Origin: an uncultured Halieaceae bacterium
GTDB taxonomy: Bacteria > Pseudomonadota > Gammaproteobacteria > Pseudomonadales > Halieaceae
Length of the DNA stretch: 38,199 bases
Assembly (NCBI GenBank): GCA_913045375.1
Contig: CAJWQE010000015.1
Span: 1 to 38,199, forward strand
Reading direction: 5' to 3'
Shown: in pieces, positions 24,318 through 34,382 of the stretch
How the letters are laid out: the number at the start of each line of letters is the position of its first letter
Numbering within the stretch: the stretch's first letter is position 1
The notes under the pieces: generated by a model
Seen by the model: only the letters and a program-made list of their open reading frames with translations
Told to the model about the DNA's origin: nothing
Databases searched by the model: none
Made by a program: the position numbers and the translations under genes

Positions 24318-27300
24318 TGCCAAGACGATCCGACATTGAGAGCATTTTGATCCTCGGCGCTGGACCGATTGTTATCGGCCAGGCCTGTGAGTTTGACTAC
24401 TCGGGTGCTCAGGCGTGTAAGGCGCTTCGGGAGGAGGGCTATCGAGTCATCCTCGTGAACTCGAACCCCGCCACGATCATGACGGACCCCGCCATGGCCG
24501 ATTCGACTTACATCGAGCCTGTGGAGTGGCAGACCGTCGCCAAAATTATCGAAAAAGAGAGGCCGTGTGCCTTGCTTCCGACCATGGGCGGTCAGACAGC
24601 ATTGAACTGCGCGCTGAAACTCGACGCAGAAGGCGTACTGGCGAAGTACGGTGTCGAGATGATAGGTGCGACACAAGAGGCCATTGATAAAGCCGAAGAC
24701 CGCGAAAAGTTCGATATTGCGATGAAGAAGATCGGACTGGAAACGCCTCGCGCCGAGATTGCCCATACGCTGGAGGAAGCGTTTGGTGTTCTCGAGAAGG
24801 TCGGTTTCCCTTGTATCATTCGCCCGTCATTTACGATGGGTGGCTCCGGCGGCGGTATTGCTTACAACCGAGTGGAGTTCGAGACCATTTGTAAGCGCGG
24901 TCTCGAATTGTCGCCAACCAATGAGTTGCTTATCGATGAGTCGCTTATTGGTTGGAAAGAGTTTGAGATGGAGGTCGTTCGAGACAAGAACGACAACTGC
25001 ATCATCGTTTGTTCGATCGAGAATCTTGATGCCATGGGTGTCCACACCGGTGACTCGATTACGGTAGCACCCGCTCAGACTCTGACGGATAAGGAATACC
25101 AGCTCATGCGAAACGCCTCACTCGCTGTACTGCGCGAGATTGGCGTTGAAACGGGCGGCTCCAACGTTCAATTTGGACAGTGCCCTGACACAGGCCGCAT
25201 TGTCGTGATTGAAATGAACCCGCGGGTATCACGATCATCTGCATTGGCATCGAAGGCCACGGGCTTCCCGATTGCGAAGGTCGCCGCCAAGCTCGCTGTC
25301 GGCTACACCCTCGACGAGTTAGCCAACGACATTACCGGCGGTGTGACGCCTGCGTCATTTGAACCCTCGATCGACTACGTCGTCACGAAAGTACCCCGCT
25401 TTGCCTTCGAGAAGTTTGCGACAGCGGATGCCAAGCTCACGACGCAAATGAAGTCTGTGGGTGAAGTGATGGCAATTGGTCGTACCTTCCAGGAGTCTGT
25501 TCAAAAAGCGCTGCGCGGCTTGGAAGTCGGATCAGCGGGTTTCGAGCCGCGATTGGTAGTTACCGACGACGACTCGCGTGCTGAACTAGTAAAACAGTTG
25601 ACCCATCCTGGTGCTGAGCGAATCTGGTATCTCGCGGATGCCTTCAGAGCAGGTTTTGAAATGGAGGAGATCTACGGCTACTCCGGTGTGGATCCTTGGT
25701 TCTTGGTTCAGATTGAGGACATCGTTCGTATCGAGGGGACACTTGAGGGTCGCTCGGTGACGGATCTTGAGTTTGCGGAATTGCGCAACTTAAAGCGCAA
25801 AGGCTTTGCGGATAAGCGAATCGCCGCCGTCATGGGTGATTCCGAAGCATCGGTGCGAGCGCATCGCCAGGCTTTAAATTTGCGACCGGTATATAAGCGA
25901 GTCGATACCTGCGCGGCCGAGTTTTCTTCGGCGACTGCTTACATGTACTCAACCTACGAGGAGGAGTGTGAGGCAGCGCCAAGCGATCGAGAAAAAATTA
26001 TTGTTCTCGGTGGGGGCCCAAACCGTATTGGCCAAGGTATCGAGTTCGATTACTGCTGTGTTCACGCGGCGCAGGCCATGGCCGAGGATGGTTATGAAAC
26101 CATCATGGTCAACTGTAACCCTGAAACCGTATCGACCGACTACGACACCTCGGACCGGCTCTTCTTTGAGCCCGTAACACTTGAGGATGTTTTGGAGATT
26201 GTCGACCTCGAGAAGCCTAAGGGTGTGATTGTGCAATTTGGGGGTCAGACGCCCCTGAAGTTGGCGCGCGCCTTGGAGGCGGCTGGCGTCCCCATTATTG
26301 GGACCACCCCTGACCAGATCGATAGAGCGGAAGACCGAGAGCGATTCCAGCAGATGATTCAGGCCTTGGGCTTGCTTCAGCCGGCAAATACGACGGTGCG
26401 CAGTGTTGATGAGGCTATCGCTGCGGCGCGAGAGATCGGCTACCCGCTGGTGGTGAGACCGTCGTACGTTCTCGGTGGCCGAGCCATGGAGATCGTGTAC
26501 CGCGAAGATGACCTGCTTCGGTACATGCGCGATGCCGTTCAGGTATCCGATGACTCGCCAGTGCTGTTAGATCGTTTCTTAAGTGCTGCAATTGAGGTGG
26601 ATATTGATGCGGTATCCGACGGTGACGACGTAGTCATTGGTTCCATCATGCAGCACATCGAACAAGCGGGGATTCACTCGGGTGATTCTGCTTGCTCGTT
26701 ACCGCCTTACAGCCTGCCGGCTGATGTGCAAGACAAGATGCGTGACATGGTGAAAGCTATGGCTGTGGCGCTTGAGGTCAAGGGACTGATGAATGTTCAG
26801 CTCGCCTGGCAGGATGATGAGATTTACGTGATTGAAGTGAATCCACGTGCGTCGCGGACCGTGCCTTTCGTATCGAAGGCCATCGGTGTGTCATTGGCAA
26901 AAATCGCCGCACGGTGCATGGCGGGGCAAAGCTTGGAGTCGCAAGGGTTTACGGGCGAGGTGGTGCCCAGCTATTACAGTGTCAAAGAGGCGGTATTACC
27001 CTTTAATAAATTCCCCGGCATTGACCCCATATTGGGGCCAGAGATGAAGTCCACGGGTGAAGTGATGGGTACCGGCCCCACGTTTGCTGATGCCTTCGCC
27101 AAGGCGCAGTTGGGTGCGGGCGATGTGACGCCTCAGTCAGGACTCGCCTTATTCAGTGTTCGCGATGCAGACAAAGCGGCTGCCGTTGAAGTTGCCAAGC
27201 GACTGGTATCAACGGGATTCACCCTCGCTGCGACAAAAGGCACGGCAAAGGCGCTTCAGCAGGCTGGTCTCGACGTCCGCTCTGTTAACAAAGTAGCGGA

Positions 27301-27541
27301 AGGGCGTCCGCACATTGTCGATTTGATCAAGAACGACGAGGCCTCACTGATTATCAATACGACAGAGGGTCGCACGGCCATTTTGGATTCGGCCTCAATT
27401 AGATCGAGTGCCGAGCAGCATCAGGTGTTCTACACTACAACGCTAGCAGCGGCCGAAGCCATTTGTATGTCGATGGAACAAGAGCCTGATGGGCAGGTTC
27501 GCAGGCTGCAGGATCTCCATGTGAGTTTGGCAAATGAATAA
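24317..27541 (+). CDS. carB: carbamoyl-phosphate synthase large subunit
   Basis: CarB makes carbamoyl phosphate from bicarbonate, ATP and CarA-derived ammonia. The 1074 residues match the E. coli length (1073). Two duplicated ATP-grasp halves are visible: the first opens [21 protein letters not shown] and has [14 protein letters not shown]; the second opens [24 protein letters not shown] and has [14 protein letters not shown]. The C-terminal methylglyoxal-synthase-like allosteric domain begins near residue 935 ([20 protein letters not shown]) and binds effectors such as UMP and ornithine. It overlaps greA by 8 bp. Confidence 0.98.
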   Translation: MPRRSDIESILILGAGPIVIGQACEFDYSGAQACKALREEGYRVILVNSNPATIMTDPAMADSTYIEPVEWQTVAKIIEKERPCALLPTMGGQTALNCALKLDAEGVLAKYGVEMIGATQEAIDKAEDREKFDIAMKKIGLETPRAEIAHTLEEAFGVLEKVGFPCIIRPSFTMGGSGGGIAYNRVEFETICKRGLELSPTNELLIDESLIGWKEFEMEVVRDKNDNCIIVCSIENLDAMGVHTGDSITVAPAQTLTDKEYQLMRNASLAVLREIGVETGGSNVQFGQCPDTGRIVVIEMNPRVSRSSALASKATGFPIAKVAAKLAVGYTLDELANDITGGVTPASFEPSIDYVVTKVPRFAFEKFATADAKLTTQMKSVGEVMAIGRTFQESVQKALRGLEVGSAGFEPRLVVTDDDSRAELVKQLTHPGAERIWYLADAFRAGFEMEEIYGYSGVDPWFLVQIEDIVRIEGTLEGRSVTDLEFAELRNLKRKGFADKRIAAVMGDSEASVRAHRQALNLRPVYKRVDTCAAEFSSATAYMYSTYEEECEAAPSDREKIIVLGGGPNRIGQGIEFDYCCVHAAQAMAEDGYETIMVNCNPETVSTDYDTSDRLFFEPVTLEDVLEIVDLEKPKGVIVQFGGQTPLKLARALEAAGVPIIGTTPDQIDRAEDRERFQQMIQALGLLQPANTTVRSVDEAIAAAREIGYPLVVRPSYVLGGRAMEIVYREDDLLRYMRDAVQVSDDSPVLLDRFLSAAIEVDIDAVSDGDDVVIGSIMQHIEQAGIHSGDSACSLPPYSLPADVQDKMRDMVKAMAVALEVKGLMNVQLAWQDDEIYVIEVNPRASRTVPFVSKAIGVSLAKIAARCMAGQSLESQGFTGEVVPSYYSVKEAVLPFNKFPGIDPILGPEMKSTGEVMGTGPTFADAFAKAQLGAGDVTPQSGLALFSVRDADKAAAVEVAKRLVSTGFTLAATKGTAKALQQAGLDVRSVNKVAEGRPHIVDLIKNDEASLIINTTEGRTAILDSASIRSSAEQHQVFYTTTLAAAEAICMSMEQEPDGQVRRLQDLHVSLANE

Positions 27542-28010
27542 AGTTCCAATGACAGTCGCTGGTGAAGCGGCCCTCCGAGAAGAGCTGGAGCGCCTTAAAA
27601 AAGTCGACCGGCCCAGAATCGTTGCGGCGATTGCAGAGGCGAGAGAGCACGGTGATCTCAAGGAGAATGCTGAGTATCACGCTGCGCGGGAACAGCAGAG
27701 TTTTGCCGAGGGACGAATCAAGGAGCTCGAGTACAAGTTGTCGAACTCGCAGGTCATCGATATCACAACCCTTGCCCACACCGGCCGCGTTCTTTTTGGT
27801 GCCACTGTCGACTTGATCAATGTCGATGACGACACCGAAGTCTCCTACCGAATTGTTGGCGAGGATGAGGCAGACGTGAAGCAGAATATGATTTCTGTCA
27901 GCTCACCCATCGCTCGCGCTTTGGTTGGTAAGTCAGAGGGTGATGAGGTCGTCGTTAAGGCCCCTGGTGGCGACATCTACTACGAGATTGATAAGGTTCG
28001 CCACGTCTAG
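27534..28010 (+). CDS. greA: transcription elongation factor GreA
   Basis: GreA rescues backtracked RNA polymerase by stimulating transcript cleavage. The 158-residue protein has the N-terminal coiled coil with its acidic tip ([34 protein letters not shown]) that reaches the polymerase secondary channel, and the FKBP-like C-terminal domain ending [18 protein letters not shown]. The carA-carB-greA order is conserved in gammaproteobacteria. The ATG at 27534 overlaps carB; a second ATG at 27549 is possible. Confidence 0.97.
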   Translation: MNKVPMTVAGEAALREELERLKKVDRPRIVAAIAEAREHGDLKENAEYHAAREQQSFAEGRIKELEYKLSNSQVIDITTLAHTGRVLFGATVDLINVDDDTEVSYRIVGEDEADVKQNMISVSSPIARALVGKSEGDEVVVKAPGGDIYYEIDKVRHV

Positions 28011-28040
28011 ACCTTACTTTATCTGATCCCTTCAACGCTG

Positions 28041-28304
28041 ATGTCCTCGAAATCAATGCCATCCCTTTCGCTTTGGGAACTCGCAGTTGGTGAATCCAGA
28101 GACATAGTGTCTATTTGCAGTGATACCGCCGACGGTGCAGTTCAGCGTCTGATCGACATTGGCTTTCGAGAAGGTCAGCGCGTTAGTTGCGTAATGCAGC
28201 CGGGTTTTGGCGCCCCGCGTGTGTACGCGGTGGGTGGTGCTACCTATAGCCTAGACAAGCAAACCGCAAACTTTGTCAGGATTGCCGGCGAGGCTGGTCG
28301 ATGA
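28041..28304 (+). CDS. feoA: ferrous iron transport protein FeoA
   Basis: An 87-residue SH3-like FeoA protein: SLWELAVGESRDIVSI, RLIDIGFREGQRVSCV, GAPRVYAVGGATYSLDKQTANFVRI. FeoA is the small cytosolic partner of the FeoB channel. It lies 30 bp after greA and overlaps feoB by 4 bp (ATGA). A second in-frame ATG at 28056 could be the start; no clear ribosome site is seen for either. Confidence 0.92.
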   Translation: MSSKSMPSLSLWELAVGESRDIVSICSDTADGAVQRLIDIGFREGQRVSCVMQPGFGAPRVYAVGGATYSLDKQTANFVRIAGEAGR

Positions 28305-30124
28305 CAGATGTACTCCTGGTGGGCGCGCCCAACTCGGGAAAGAGCGCTCTATTCAATCGGCTTACGGGCCTTAAGCATAAGGTTGCCAACTATCCCGGGA
28401 TTACCATTGATGTCGGCAAAGGGTGTTTAAGTTCGAACCCCCAGGTGACACTCTGGGATTTCCCCGGAACGTACTCGCTTAATCCAGTATCAGCTGAGGA
28501 GCAGGTTGCGATCGCTAGTTTGCGTTCTGCGCTGCAGGACCCTCAGGACGCGCTGGTGGCTATGGTGCTGGATGCAACTCGCCTCGAAAAGGGCCTCACC
28601 TATTGTCTTCAGGTGGCGCGTGATGCAGCTATTGCCGGCAAGGCGTTTGTCGTTTTTCTCAATATGATGGATCTCATCGAGAGCGATGCGCTCGAGCTCG
28701 ATGTATCCGGCTTAAGCGCTGCGTTGGGCGTTCCGGTATACCCTGTCAGTGCCCGCACTGGCGCTGGTATGGAAGAGGCAGAGAGGGGCATACAACAAGC
28801 AGGACTTGGCGTTGCGCCCTGGGCGGACACACCAGATGCATTGATCACAGGCACGGCACAGCAAATAAGTGAACGTTTCGCCCCCGCAGGAGATCTTCTA
28901 GTCCGCCGTCAAGCTCGATTGGATCAATGGCTTCTCGGAACCGTTTCTGGTGCATTGGCGTTCGTCATCATCATGACCCTATTTTTTCAGGCGATCTTCA
29001 CATGGGCGGCTCCGCTGATGGACGGTGTTGAGGCGCTAGTAATCGCCATGGGATCCTCAGTGGCTTCCGTTATGCCGGAAGGTGTTGTTGCCGATTTTGT
29101 GAACGATGCCATCTTTGGTGGGCTCGGTGCGTTCCTTGTGTTTGTGCCTCTCGTCTTCATCTTGACGCTCATTATCGGTGCGCTCGAGGACTCGGGTTAT
29201 CTCGCTCGTGCCGCGCTCATTTGTCATCGCCCGCTCAGCGTGTTCGGCTTGTCGGGAAAAAGCTTTGTACCGCTTTTATCTGGGGTTGCTTGTGCGATTC
29301 CCGCTATTTACGCGGCGCGCACCCTATCATCGATGCAGGAACGGTTGCTGACCTACGTGGCGATTCCACTCATGCCTTGCTCGGCAAGACTGCCGGTTTA
29401 TGCGCTTCTCATTGCTATTTTGATTCCCAACGAGACGGCACTGGGTGGGCTCATAGGTTGGCAAGGTCTGGTGATGTCAGGGATTTACTTTTTTGGCATC
29501 ACTACCGCGCTGACGGTTGCAGCGCTTATTGGTCGAATGAGTCATGAGGATCGCACCGGTCAGCCTTTTATCCTCGAGTTACCGGCCTACCGATTACCTG
29601 TCGCTCGAACGATTGTTAGGACTGCGCTCAATCGTGCTGGGCACTTCGTTCAAAAGGCGGGTAGCGTCATTTTCGCTGTAACGGTCGTGGTCTGGATTCT
29701 TGGCTATTTCCCCAATGGCGGACAAGACCTGTCTAGCTCCTGGCTTGCGTCTATCGGGCGCTTCATTGAGCCCGTTTTTTCACCGCTTGGCTTAGACTGG
29801 CGGTACGGCGTTGCCATCTTAGCCTCCTTTCTCGCGCGTGAGGTGTTCGTAGGTACCTTGGGCACTATTTTTGGCATTGAGGCAGCAGATGAGGACCCCG
29901 CTCCGCTGGCTGATCAGATTACGGCATCGGGACTTACTGTCGCCTCTGGGGCTGCGTTGGTGGTGTTCTTCACAATTGCACTTCAATGCGTATCAACCGT
30001 TGCGCTACTTGCACGCGAGGCGAAGTCCGCGCGTTTTGCCGTGGCGCTCATGGCCGGCTATCTCGTCCTCGCATGGTTGGCTGCGTTTGGGCTTTATCAG
30101 CTAGTCGGAGTACTACTCAGCTAG
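28301..30124 (+). CDS. feoB: ferrous iron transporter FeoB
   Basis: FeoB is a G-protein-coupled inner-membrane Fe2+ transporter. The 607-residue product has GTPase motifs G1 GAPNSGKS (8-15), the switch NYPGITID, G3 DFPGTYSL and G4 NMMD, a helical GDI-like region, then the membrane part with the Gate/cysteine motifs GVACAIPAIYAARTL and LMPCSARLPVYALL and the LAREVFVGTLGTIFG segment. It is shorter than E. coli FeoB (773), mostly by lacking spacer and C-terminal segments, but the core seems complete. No feoC follows. It sits between greA and the yhbY/rlmE block. Confidence 0.95.
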   Translation: MTDVLLVGAPNSGKSALFNRLTGLKHKVANYPGITIDVGKGCLSSNPQVTLWDFPGTYSLNPVSAEEQVAIASLRSALQDPQDALVAMVLDATRLEKGLTYCLQVARDAAIAGKAFVVFLNMMDLIESDALELDVSGLSAALGVPVYPVSARTGAGMEEAERGIQQAGLGVAPWADTPDALITGTAQQISERFAPAGDLLVRRQARLDQWLLGTVSGALAFVIIMTLFFQAIFTWAAPLMDGVEALVIAMGSSVASVMPEGVVADFVNDAIFGGLGAFLVFVPLVFILTLIIGALEDSGYLARAALICHRPLSVFGLSGKSFVPLLSGVACAIPAIYAARTLSSMQERLLTYVAIPLMPCSARLPVYALLIAILIPNETALGGLIGWQGLVMSGIYFFGITTALTVAALIGRMSHEDRTGQPFILELPAYRLPVARTIVRTALNRAGHFVQKAGSVIFAVTVVVWILGYFPNGGQDLSSSWLASIGRFIEPVFSPLGLDWRYGVAILASFLAREVFVGTLGTIFGIEAADEDPAPLADQITASGLTVASGAALVVFFTIALQCVSTVALLAREAKSARFAVALMAGYLVLAWLAAFGLYQLVGVLLS

Positions 30125-30130
30125 ATGCGG

Positions 30131-30472
30131 CTAATCCCGGCTTCTCTGGAATAATTCTAATTCGGTGAGCAATAGCTGCGCGGCCATGCGAATCATGATC
30201 GAGTGGTGGTGCTGGCGCAGCGCCTCGATGCCCGAGCCAATTTCCTCTTGCAGCTGTTGCACCTCATCGATATCCAATCCGTTGGGCAGGCTGACGCTAA
30301 AGGAAAAGTCTGAATCTCCCTGAAGGTCGCCATAGACCTTCGTCAAAAGCTCGGTGGCATGGGCTATCAGAACATCGTCTGCACCCTTATCTCGCAACAA
30401 TGAACCGAGTTGATCCGTTAGATAGGCGTAGGCCTGTTTTTCGCGACTGGGGAATTCCAGGATGTTGGACAT
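30131..30472 (-). CDS. conserved small protein of unknown function, coupled to yhbY
   Basis: The 113-residue product (MSNILEFPSREKQAYAYLTDQLGSLL...) looks helical with no signal peptide or membrane segment and a histidine-rich stretch (RQHHHSIMIRMAAQLLLTELELF). I do not recognise a named domain. Its ATG overlaps the yhbY stop by one base (TGATG), so translation is likely coupled to the RNA-binding protein. It ends 6 bp from the convergent feoB. The tight coupling argues for a real gene. Confidence 0.75.
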   Translation of the reverse strand: MSNILEFPSREKQAYAYLTDQLGSLLRDKGADDVLIAHATELLTKVYGDLQGDSDFSFSVSLPNGLDIDEVQQLQEEIGSGIEALRQHHHSIMIRMAAQLLLTELELFQRSRD

Positions 30473-30774
30473 CAGAGAGGTCTTTGCAGATTCGACTTTC
30501 TTGGATCAGCGTTTTCAGAATGACGCAGTAGCGTAGCCGTGTGACCAATTTTCTGAACCAGCTCGGCGCCGCATGACGTGACTAGTTGTTCGATCACAGC
30601 GTCACGTGCTTCACGGTCTCCAACGCTGACTTTGATCTTGACCAGTTCGTGGTCGGTTAGCGCCCGATCGAGCTCCGTTTCAATGCCACTGGTTAAACCC
30701 TGTCCGCCGACGGTTACAATGGGGTGAAGTTTGTGCGCAATGGCGCGGTACTGTTTTAGTAGTCGGTTTTCCAA
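30472..30774 (-). CDS. yhbY: YhbY family ribosome assembly RNA-binding protein (CRM domain)
   Basis: About 100 residues with the CRM-domain features YRAIAHKLHPIVTVGGQGLTSGIETELDRALTDHELVKIKV and ELVQKIGHTATLLR; the GxxG-type GGQGLT loop contacts RNA. YhbY associates with large-subunit precursors. A TTG start at 30774 is proposed: GAGA stands 8 bases upstream, the length matches E. coli (97 residues), and it leaves room for the divergent rlmE promoter. ATG 30831 would add 19 residues; the frame to 30945 overlaps rlmE and is rejected. Divergent from rlmE as in most gammaproteobacteria. Confidence 0.9.
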   Translation of the reverse strand: MENRLLKQYRAIAHKLHPIVTVGGQGLTSGIETELDRALTDHELVKIKVSVGDREARDAVIEQLVTSCGAELVQKIGHTATLLRHSENADPRKSNLQRPL

Positions 30775-30851
30775 GATGTGGTTCTCATTAGCTGCAGTTT
30801 GTGGATGAAGGCTTGCTATTCTAGCGGGCATTGTTTCAGGAGTCCCCAAAA

Positions 30852-31475
30852 ATGGCGAAGAAGCGTGGGTCAAGTAAAGCCTGGCTGAAGGAACATCGAG
30901 ACGATGTTTACGTGCAGCGCGCACAAGCTGATGGTTATCGCTCAAGAGCCTGCTACAAACTCCTAGAGCTGAACGAGAAGGACCGATTCATCAAGCCTGG
31001 CATGACAGTCGTTGATCTGGGCAGTGCACCCGGTGGTTGGTCACAGGTCGCTGCTCAAATAGTAGGGCATAAGGGGCGGGTTATCGCCAGCGATATATTA
31101 CCTATGGATGCCATTGCCGGCGTTGACTTCATTCAGGGTGACTTCACCGAGCAGTTGGTCTTCGATGAGATTCAGGCGGTGATTGGCACTGACCAGCCTG
31201 CGGTTGTGCTGTCCGATATGGCTCCGAATATGAGTGGCATTGTCGATGTCGATCAGCCCAAAGCCATGTATTTGGTCGAGCTTGCGCTCGATCTCGCTGT
31301 GCAGATGCTCCCAAAGGGCGGTGTCTTCGCGGCGAAAGTCTTTCACGGGGAAGGCTTTGATGACTGGTTAAAATCGGTTCGCGGCAACTTTCAGTCGGTG
31401 AATAGCCGAAAGCCAGCTGCCTCCCGACCTCGTTCAAAAGAGGTTTATGTGGTGGCTAAAGGGTTCAAGGGTTAG
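30852..31475 (+). CDS. rlmE: 23S rRNA (uridine-2'-O-) methyltransferase RlmE (FtsJ/RrmJ)
   Basis: RlmE methylates U2552 of 23S rRNA in the assembled large subunit. The 207-residue protein has the SAM motif [15 protein letters not shown] and the K-D-K-E tetrad, visible as the N-terminal Lys of [11 protein letters not shown], Asp in [12 protein letters not shown], Lys in [12 protein letters not shown] and Glu in [12 protein letters not shown]. The ATG at 30852 has CAGGAG upstream; an upstream in-frame ATG at 30831 is not needed. It is a heat-shock gene in E. coli, together with ftsH. Confidence 0.97.
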   Translation: MAKKRGSSKAWLKEHRDDVYVQRAQADGYRSRACYKLLELNEKDRFIKPGMTVVDLGSAPGGWSQVAAQIVGHKGRVIASDILPMDAIAGVDFIQGDFTEQLVFDEIQAVIGTDQPAVVLSDMAPNMSGIVDVDQPKAMYLVELALDLAVQMLPKGGVFAAKVFHGEGFDDWLKSVRGNFQSVNSRKPAASRPRSKEVYVVAKGFKG

Positions 31476-31503
31476 ACCCAGTTGCAGAAATTACCCGTAA
31501 ATC

Positions 31504-31532
31504 CTTGAAATAGCACCTTGGCGTCTCCATGT
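31504..31532 (+). promoter_or_regulatory. sigma32-type heat-shock promoter upstream of ftsH
   Basis: CTTGAAA (31504-31510), a 14-bp spacer and CTCCATGT (31525-31532) match the sigma32 consensus CTTGAAA / CCCCATNT at all but one fixed position. It lies 80 bp before the ftsH start in the rlmE-ftsH gap. A TATACT at 31564-31569 may be the -10 of a second, housekeeping promoter, though without a good -35. Confidence 0.65.
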
Positions 31533-31611
31533 CATTTAAGTGCGCGCTTCGCGAATACCCCGCTATACTGGTGGGCCGATAGGCGCCAAGGTCAGTCCGG
31601 AGGATGGTGAT

Positions 31612-33525
31612 TTGAACAATATGGCGAAGAATATGTTGTTGTGGCTAGCGATAGCGGCGGTGCTGCTGTCGGTATTCAACAACTTCAATACCCAGGGCCA
31701 AAAAGAGCAGCTGGGTTACTCGGCCTTCATTCAAGAGGTTCAAAATAACCGTCTCTCAAGGGTGGTTGTTGACGGCTTGACGATCTCGGCAGAGCGAACC
31801 GATGGTTCCAGTTTTGAGACCATTCGACCTATGGTCGAGGATCCAAAATTAATGGACGACCTTCTCGCCCACAATGTGGTGGTCGAGGGCAAGCAGCCTG
31901 AGCAGCAGTCGGTTTGGACGCAGTTATTGGTTGCTAGCTTCCCTATCTTGCTTATTTTGGCGGTTTTCATGTTCTTTATGCGCCAGATGCAAGGTGGCGG
32001 CGGTGGCCGTGGTGGCCCCATGAGCTTCGGTAAGAGCAAGGCAAAGCTGCTCGGTGAAGACCAGATTACGACAACGTTTGCCGACGTTGCAGGCGTTGAT
32101 GAAGCCAAGGAGGACGTCCAGGAGCTTGTTGAGTTCTTGCGTGATCCCAGTCGCTTCCAGAAGTTGGGCGGACGTATACCGCGTGGGGTCCTTATGGTGG
32201 GACAGCCCGGTACAGGTAAAACCTTGCTGGCGAAAGCGATTGCCGGCGAAGCTAAAGTGCCGTTCTTTTCCATATCGGGATCAGATTTCGTCGAGATGTT
32301 TGTCGGTGTGGGTGCATCGCGCGTTCGCGACATGTTTGATCAGGCGAAAAAGCAGTCTCCATGCATCATTTTCATCGATGAGATCGATGCGGTCGGTCGT
32401 CATCGTGGGGCGGGGCTTGGCGGCGGTCACGATGAGCGTGAGCAGACATTAAACCAGTTGCTGGTTGAGATGGATGGTTTCGGTGGAAACGATGGCGTGA
32501 TTGTTATTGCTGCGACCAACCGTCCTGACGTGCTGGATCCAGCGCTGCTTCGTCCGGGCCGTTTCGATCGTCAGGTCACTGTGGGACTGCCTGATATTCG
32601 AGGGAGAGAACAGATCCTTAAGGTGCATATGCGCAAGGTGCCGCTCGCGGAAAATGTTGAAGCATCAAAAATTGCGCGGGGTACGCCCGGTTTCTCCGGT
32701 GCGGACTTGGCAAACCTTGTCAACGAGGCAGCGCTGTTTGCAGCGCGAGCGGGCGTGCGAACGGTTGGCATGCAGCAGTTTGAGCTAGCCAAGGACAAGA
32801 TCATGATGGGTGCCGAGCGCCGCTCCATGGTCATGTCCGAGAAAGAGAAGCTCAATACGGCTTATCACGAGGCGGGACACGCGATTGTTGGGCGCCTCAT
32901 GCCAGAACACGACCCAGTATATAAAGTGTCGATTATTCCACGAGGACGCGCATTGGGTGTCACTATGTTCCTCCCCGAGGAAGATCGGTACAGCCACAGC
33001 CGGCGTCATATTGTGAGCCAGATCACCAGCTTGTTTGGCGGCCGAGTGGCGGAAGAGATGACCTTGGGTAAAGAGGGTATTACCACAGGCGCATCCAATG
33101 ATATTCAGCGTGCGACCGAAATTGCTCGCAATATGGTTACCAAATGGGGTCTTTCAGATGCCATGGGTCCTCTGATGTACGACGAGGGCGGTGAGGAAGT
33201 GTTCCTGGGTCGAACAGCGGCACAACCCTCGAAAGCTATGTCAGATGAAACAGCGCTGGCGATTGATAAAGAGGTTCGTGCCATTATCGATGAGTGCTAC
33301 GAGAAGGCGCGTGACTTGCTCGAGGAGCATCGCAGTAAAATGGACATGATGGCCGAGGCTTTGATGCAGTACGAAACCATCGACTCCGAGCAGATCGATG
33401 CGATCATGGAAGGCCGTAAGCCAAATCCCCCCTCTGATTGGTCCGATGGTCCATCTGATTCACCGTCAGATCCAGAGGCGTCATCTCCGAATGACGATGC
33501 CATGGGCGATCCCGTTACTCACTGA
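31612..33525 (+). CDS. ftsH: ATP-dependent zinc metalloprotease FtsH
   Basis: Membrane-anchored AAA+ protease that degrades sigma32, LpxC and damaged membrane proteins. In about 637 residues: TM1 ([16 protein letters not shown]), a periplasmic domain, TM2 ([17 protein letters not shown]), Walker A GQPGTGKT, Walker B IIFIDEID, the second region of homology [20 protein letters not shown], the zinc motif HEAGH, and an acidic disordered tail. A TTG start at 31612 is preferred: GGAGG lies 8 bases before it and the product then begins MNNMAKNM, close to the Pseudomonas opening. ATG 31621 is the alternative; the frame to 31540 runs through the promoter region. Confidence 0.97.
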   Translation: MNNMAKNMLLWLAIAAVLLSVFNNFNTQGQKEQLGYSAFIQEVQNNRLSRVVVDGLTISAERTDGSSFETIRPMVEDPKLMDDLLAHNVVVEGKQPEQQSVWTQLLVASFPILLILAVFMFFMRQMQGGGGGRGGPMSFGKSKAKLLGEDQITTTFADVAGVDEAKEDVQELVEFLRDPSRFQKLGGRIPRGVLMVGQPGTGKTLLAKAIAGEAKVPFFSISGSDFVEMFVGVGASRVRDMFDQAKKQSPCIIFIDEIDAVGRHRGAGLGGGHDEREQTLNQLLVEMDGFGGNDGVIVIAATNRPDVLDPALLRPGRFDRQVTVGLPDIRGREQILKVHMRKVPLAENVEASKIARGTPGFSGADLANLVNEAALFAARAGVRTVGMQQFELAKDKIMMGAERRSMVMSEKEKLNTAYHEAGHAIVGRLMPEHDPVYKVSIIPRGRALGVTMFLPEEDRYSHSRRHIVSQITSLFGGRVAEEMTLGKEGITTGASNDIQRATEIARNMVTKWGLSDAMGPLMYDEGGEEVFLGRTAAQPSKAMSDETALAIDKEVRAIIDECYEKARDLLEEHRSKMDMMAEALMQYETIDSEQIDAIMEGRKPNPPSDWSDGPSDSPSDPEASSPNDDAMGDPVTH

Positions 33526-33530
33526 GAAAC

Positions 33531-34382
33531 GTGTCGGTGAGTCTACAGTGTGGCCAGCGAGTCCTATCGCTGGATACACCTCAAATAATGGGCGTCCTCA
33601 ATGTGACGCCCGATTCATTTTCTGACGGTGGCCAACTGCTCTCTCGTGAGGGGCTTCTTCACGATCGCCTACTGGAGCGAGCAACGCAGATGGTTGCCGA
33701 TGGGGCAGCAATCCTTGATATCGGAGGAGAGTCCACTCGCCCAGGAGCCGCGCCTGTGTCATTGCAGGAAGAGCTCGACAGAGTCATGGGCGCTGTTCAG
33801 CTAATAACCCCCCGACTTGATGTCATTTTATCGATCGATACCAGCACGCCTGAGGTCATGCGTGAGGCAGCGAAGGCGGGCGCAGGTTTACTCAACGACG
33901 TCCGAGCATTCTCGCGTGAAGGTGCTATGGCCGTAGCCGTGGCTTCTCAATTACCTGTTTCCTTGATGCACATGTCTGATGAGCCAGATCGCATGCAAGA
34001 GCAAACGGCGTACGACGATGTCGTCACCGATGTGAAGGCATTTCTCGCACATCGGATTGCAGCTTGCCGGGAGGCAGGTATGGCCGGGGATCAAATGGTG
34101 ATCGATCCCGGTTTTGGCTTTGGCAAAACGGTCGCGCAAAACTACGAAATGTTGCGAAGACTCGAGGAATTTGCCTCATTTGATTTGCCGATCTTGGTTG
34201 GTGTCTCGCGAAAGTCTATGATCGGCGCAATCACTGGGCGTCCCGCCCCCGAGCGTGTGGTTCCCAGTGCTGTACTCGCTGTAATGGCAGCCGCTAGGGG
34301 AGCGTCCGTCATTCGCGTACACGACGTGGCCGAAACAGCAGATGCACTGGCTGTTTGGCAGGCGACTGAGGGGGAGTTGTGA
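33531..34382 (+). CDS. folP: dihydropteroate synthase
   Basis: FolP joins pABA to dihydropterin pyrophosphate in folate synthesis and is the sulfonamide target. The 283-residue TIM barrel shows [58 protein letters not shown] and [10 protein letters not shown], all canonical. It starts with GTG 5 bp after ftsH and its stop overlaps the glmM start (GTGA). The ftsH-folP-glmM order is standard. Confidence 0.97.
   Translation: MSVSLQCGQRVLSLDTPQIMGVLNVTPDSFSDGGQLLSREGLLHDRLLERATQMVADGAAILDIGGESTRPGAAPVSLQEELDRVMGAVQLITPRLDVILSIDTSTPEVMREAAKAGAGLLNDVRAFSREGAMAVAVASQLPVSLMHMSDEPDRMQEQTAYDDVVTDVKAFLAHRIAACREAGMAGDQMVIDPGFGFGKTVAQNYEMLRRLEEFASFDLPILVGVSRKSMIGAITGRPAPERVVPSAVLAVMAAARGASVIRVHDVAETADALAVWQATEGEL

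Noticed and set aside
24314..24766. 150-residue antisense frame in carB
   Set aside because: Typical shadow of a high-GC coding region; carB is certain.
31740..32333. 197-residue antisense frame in ftsH
   Set aside because: Pro/Ser/Thr-rich shadow of the AAA domain codons.
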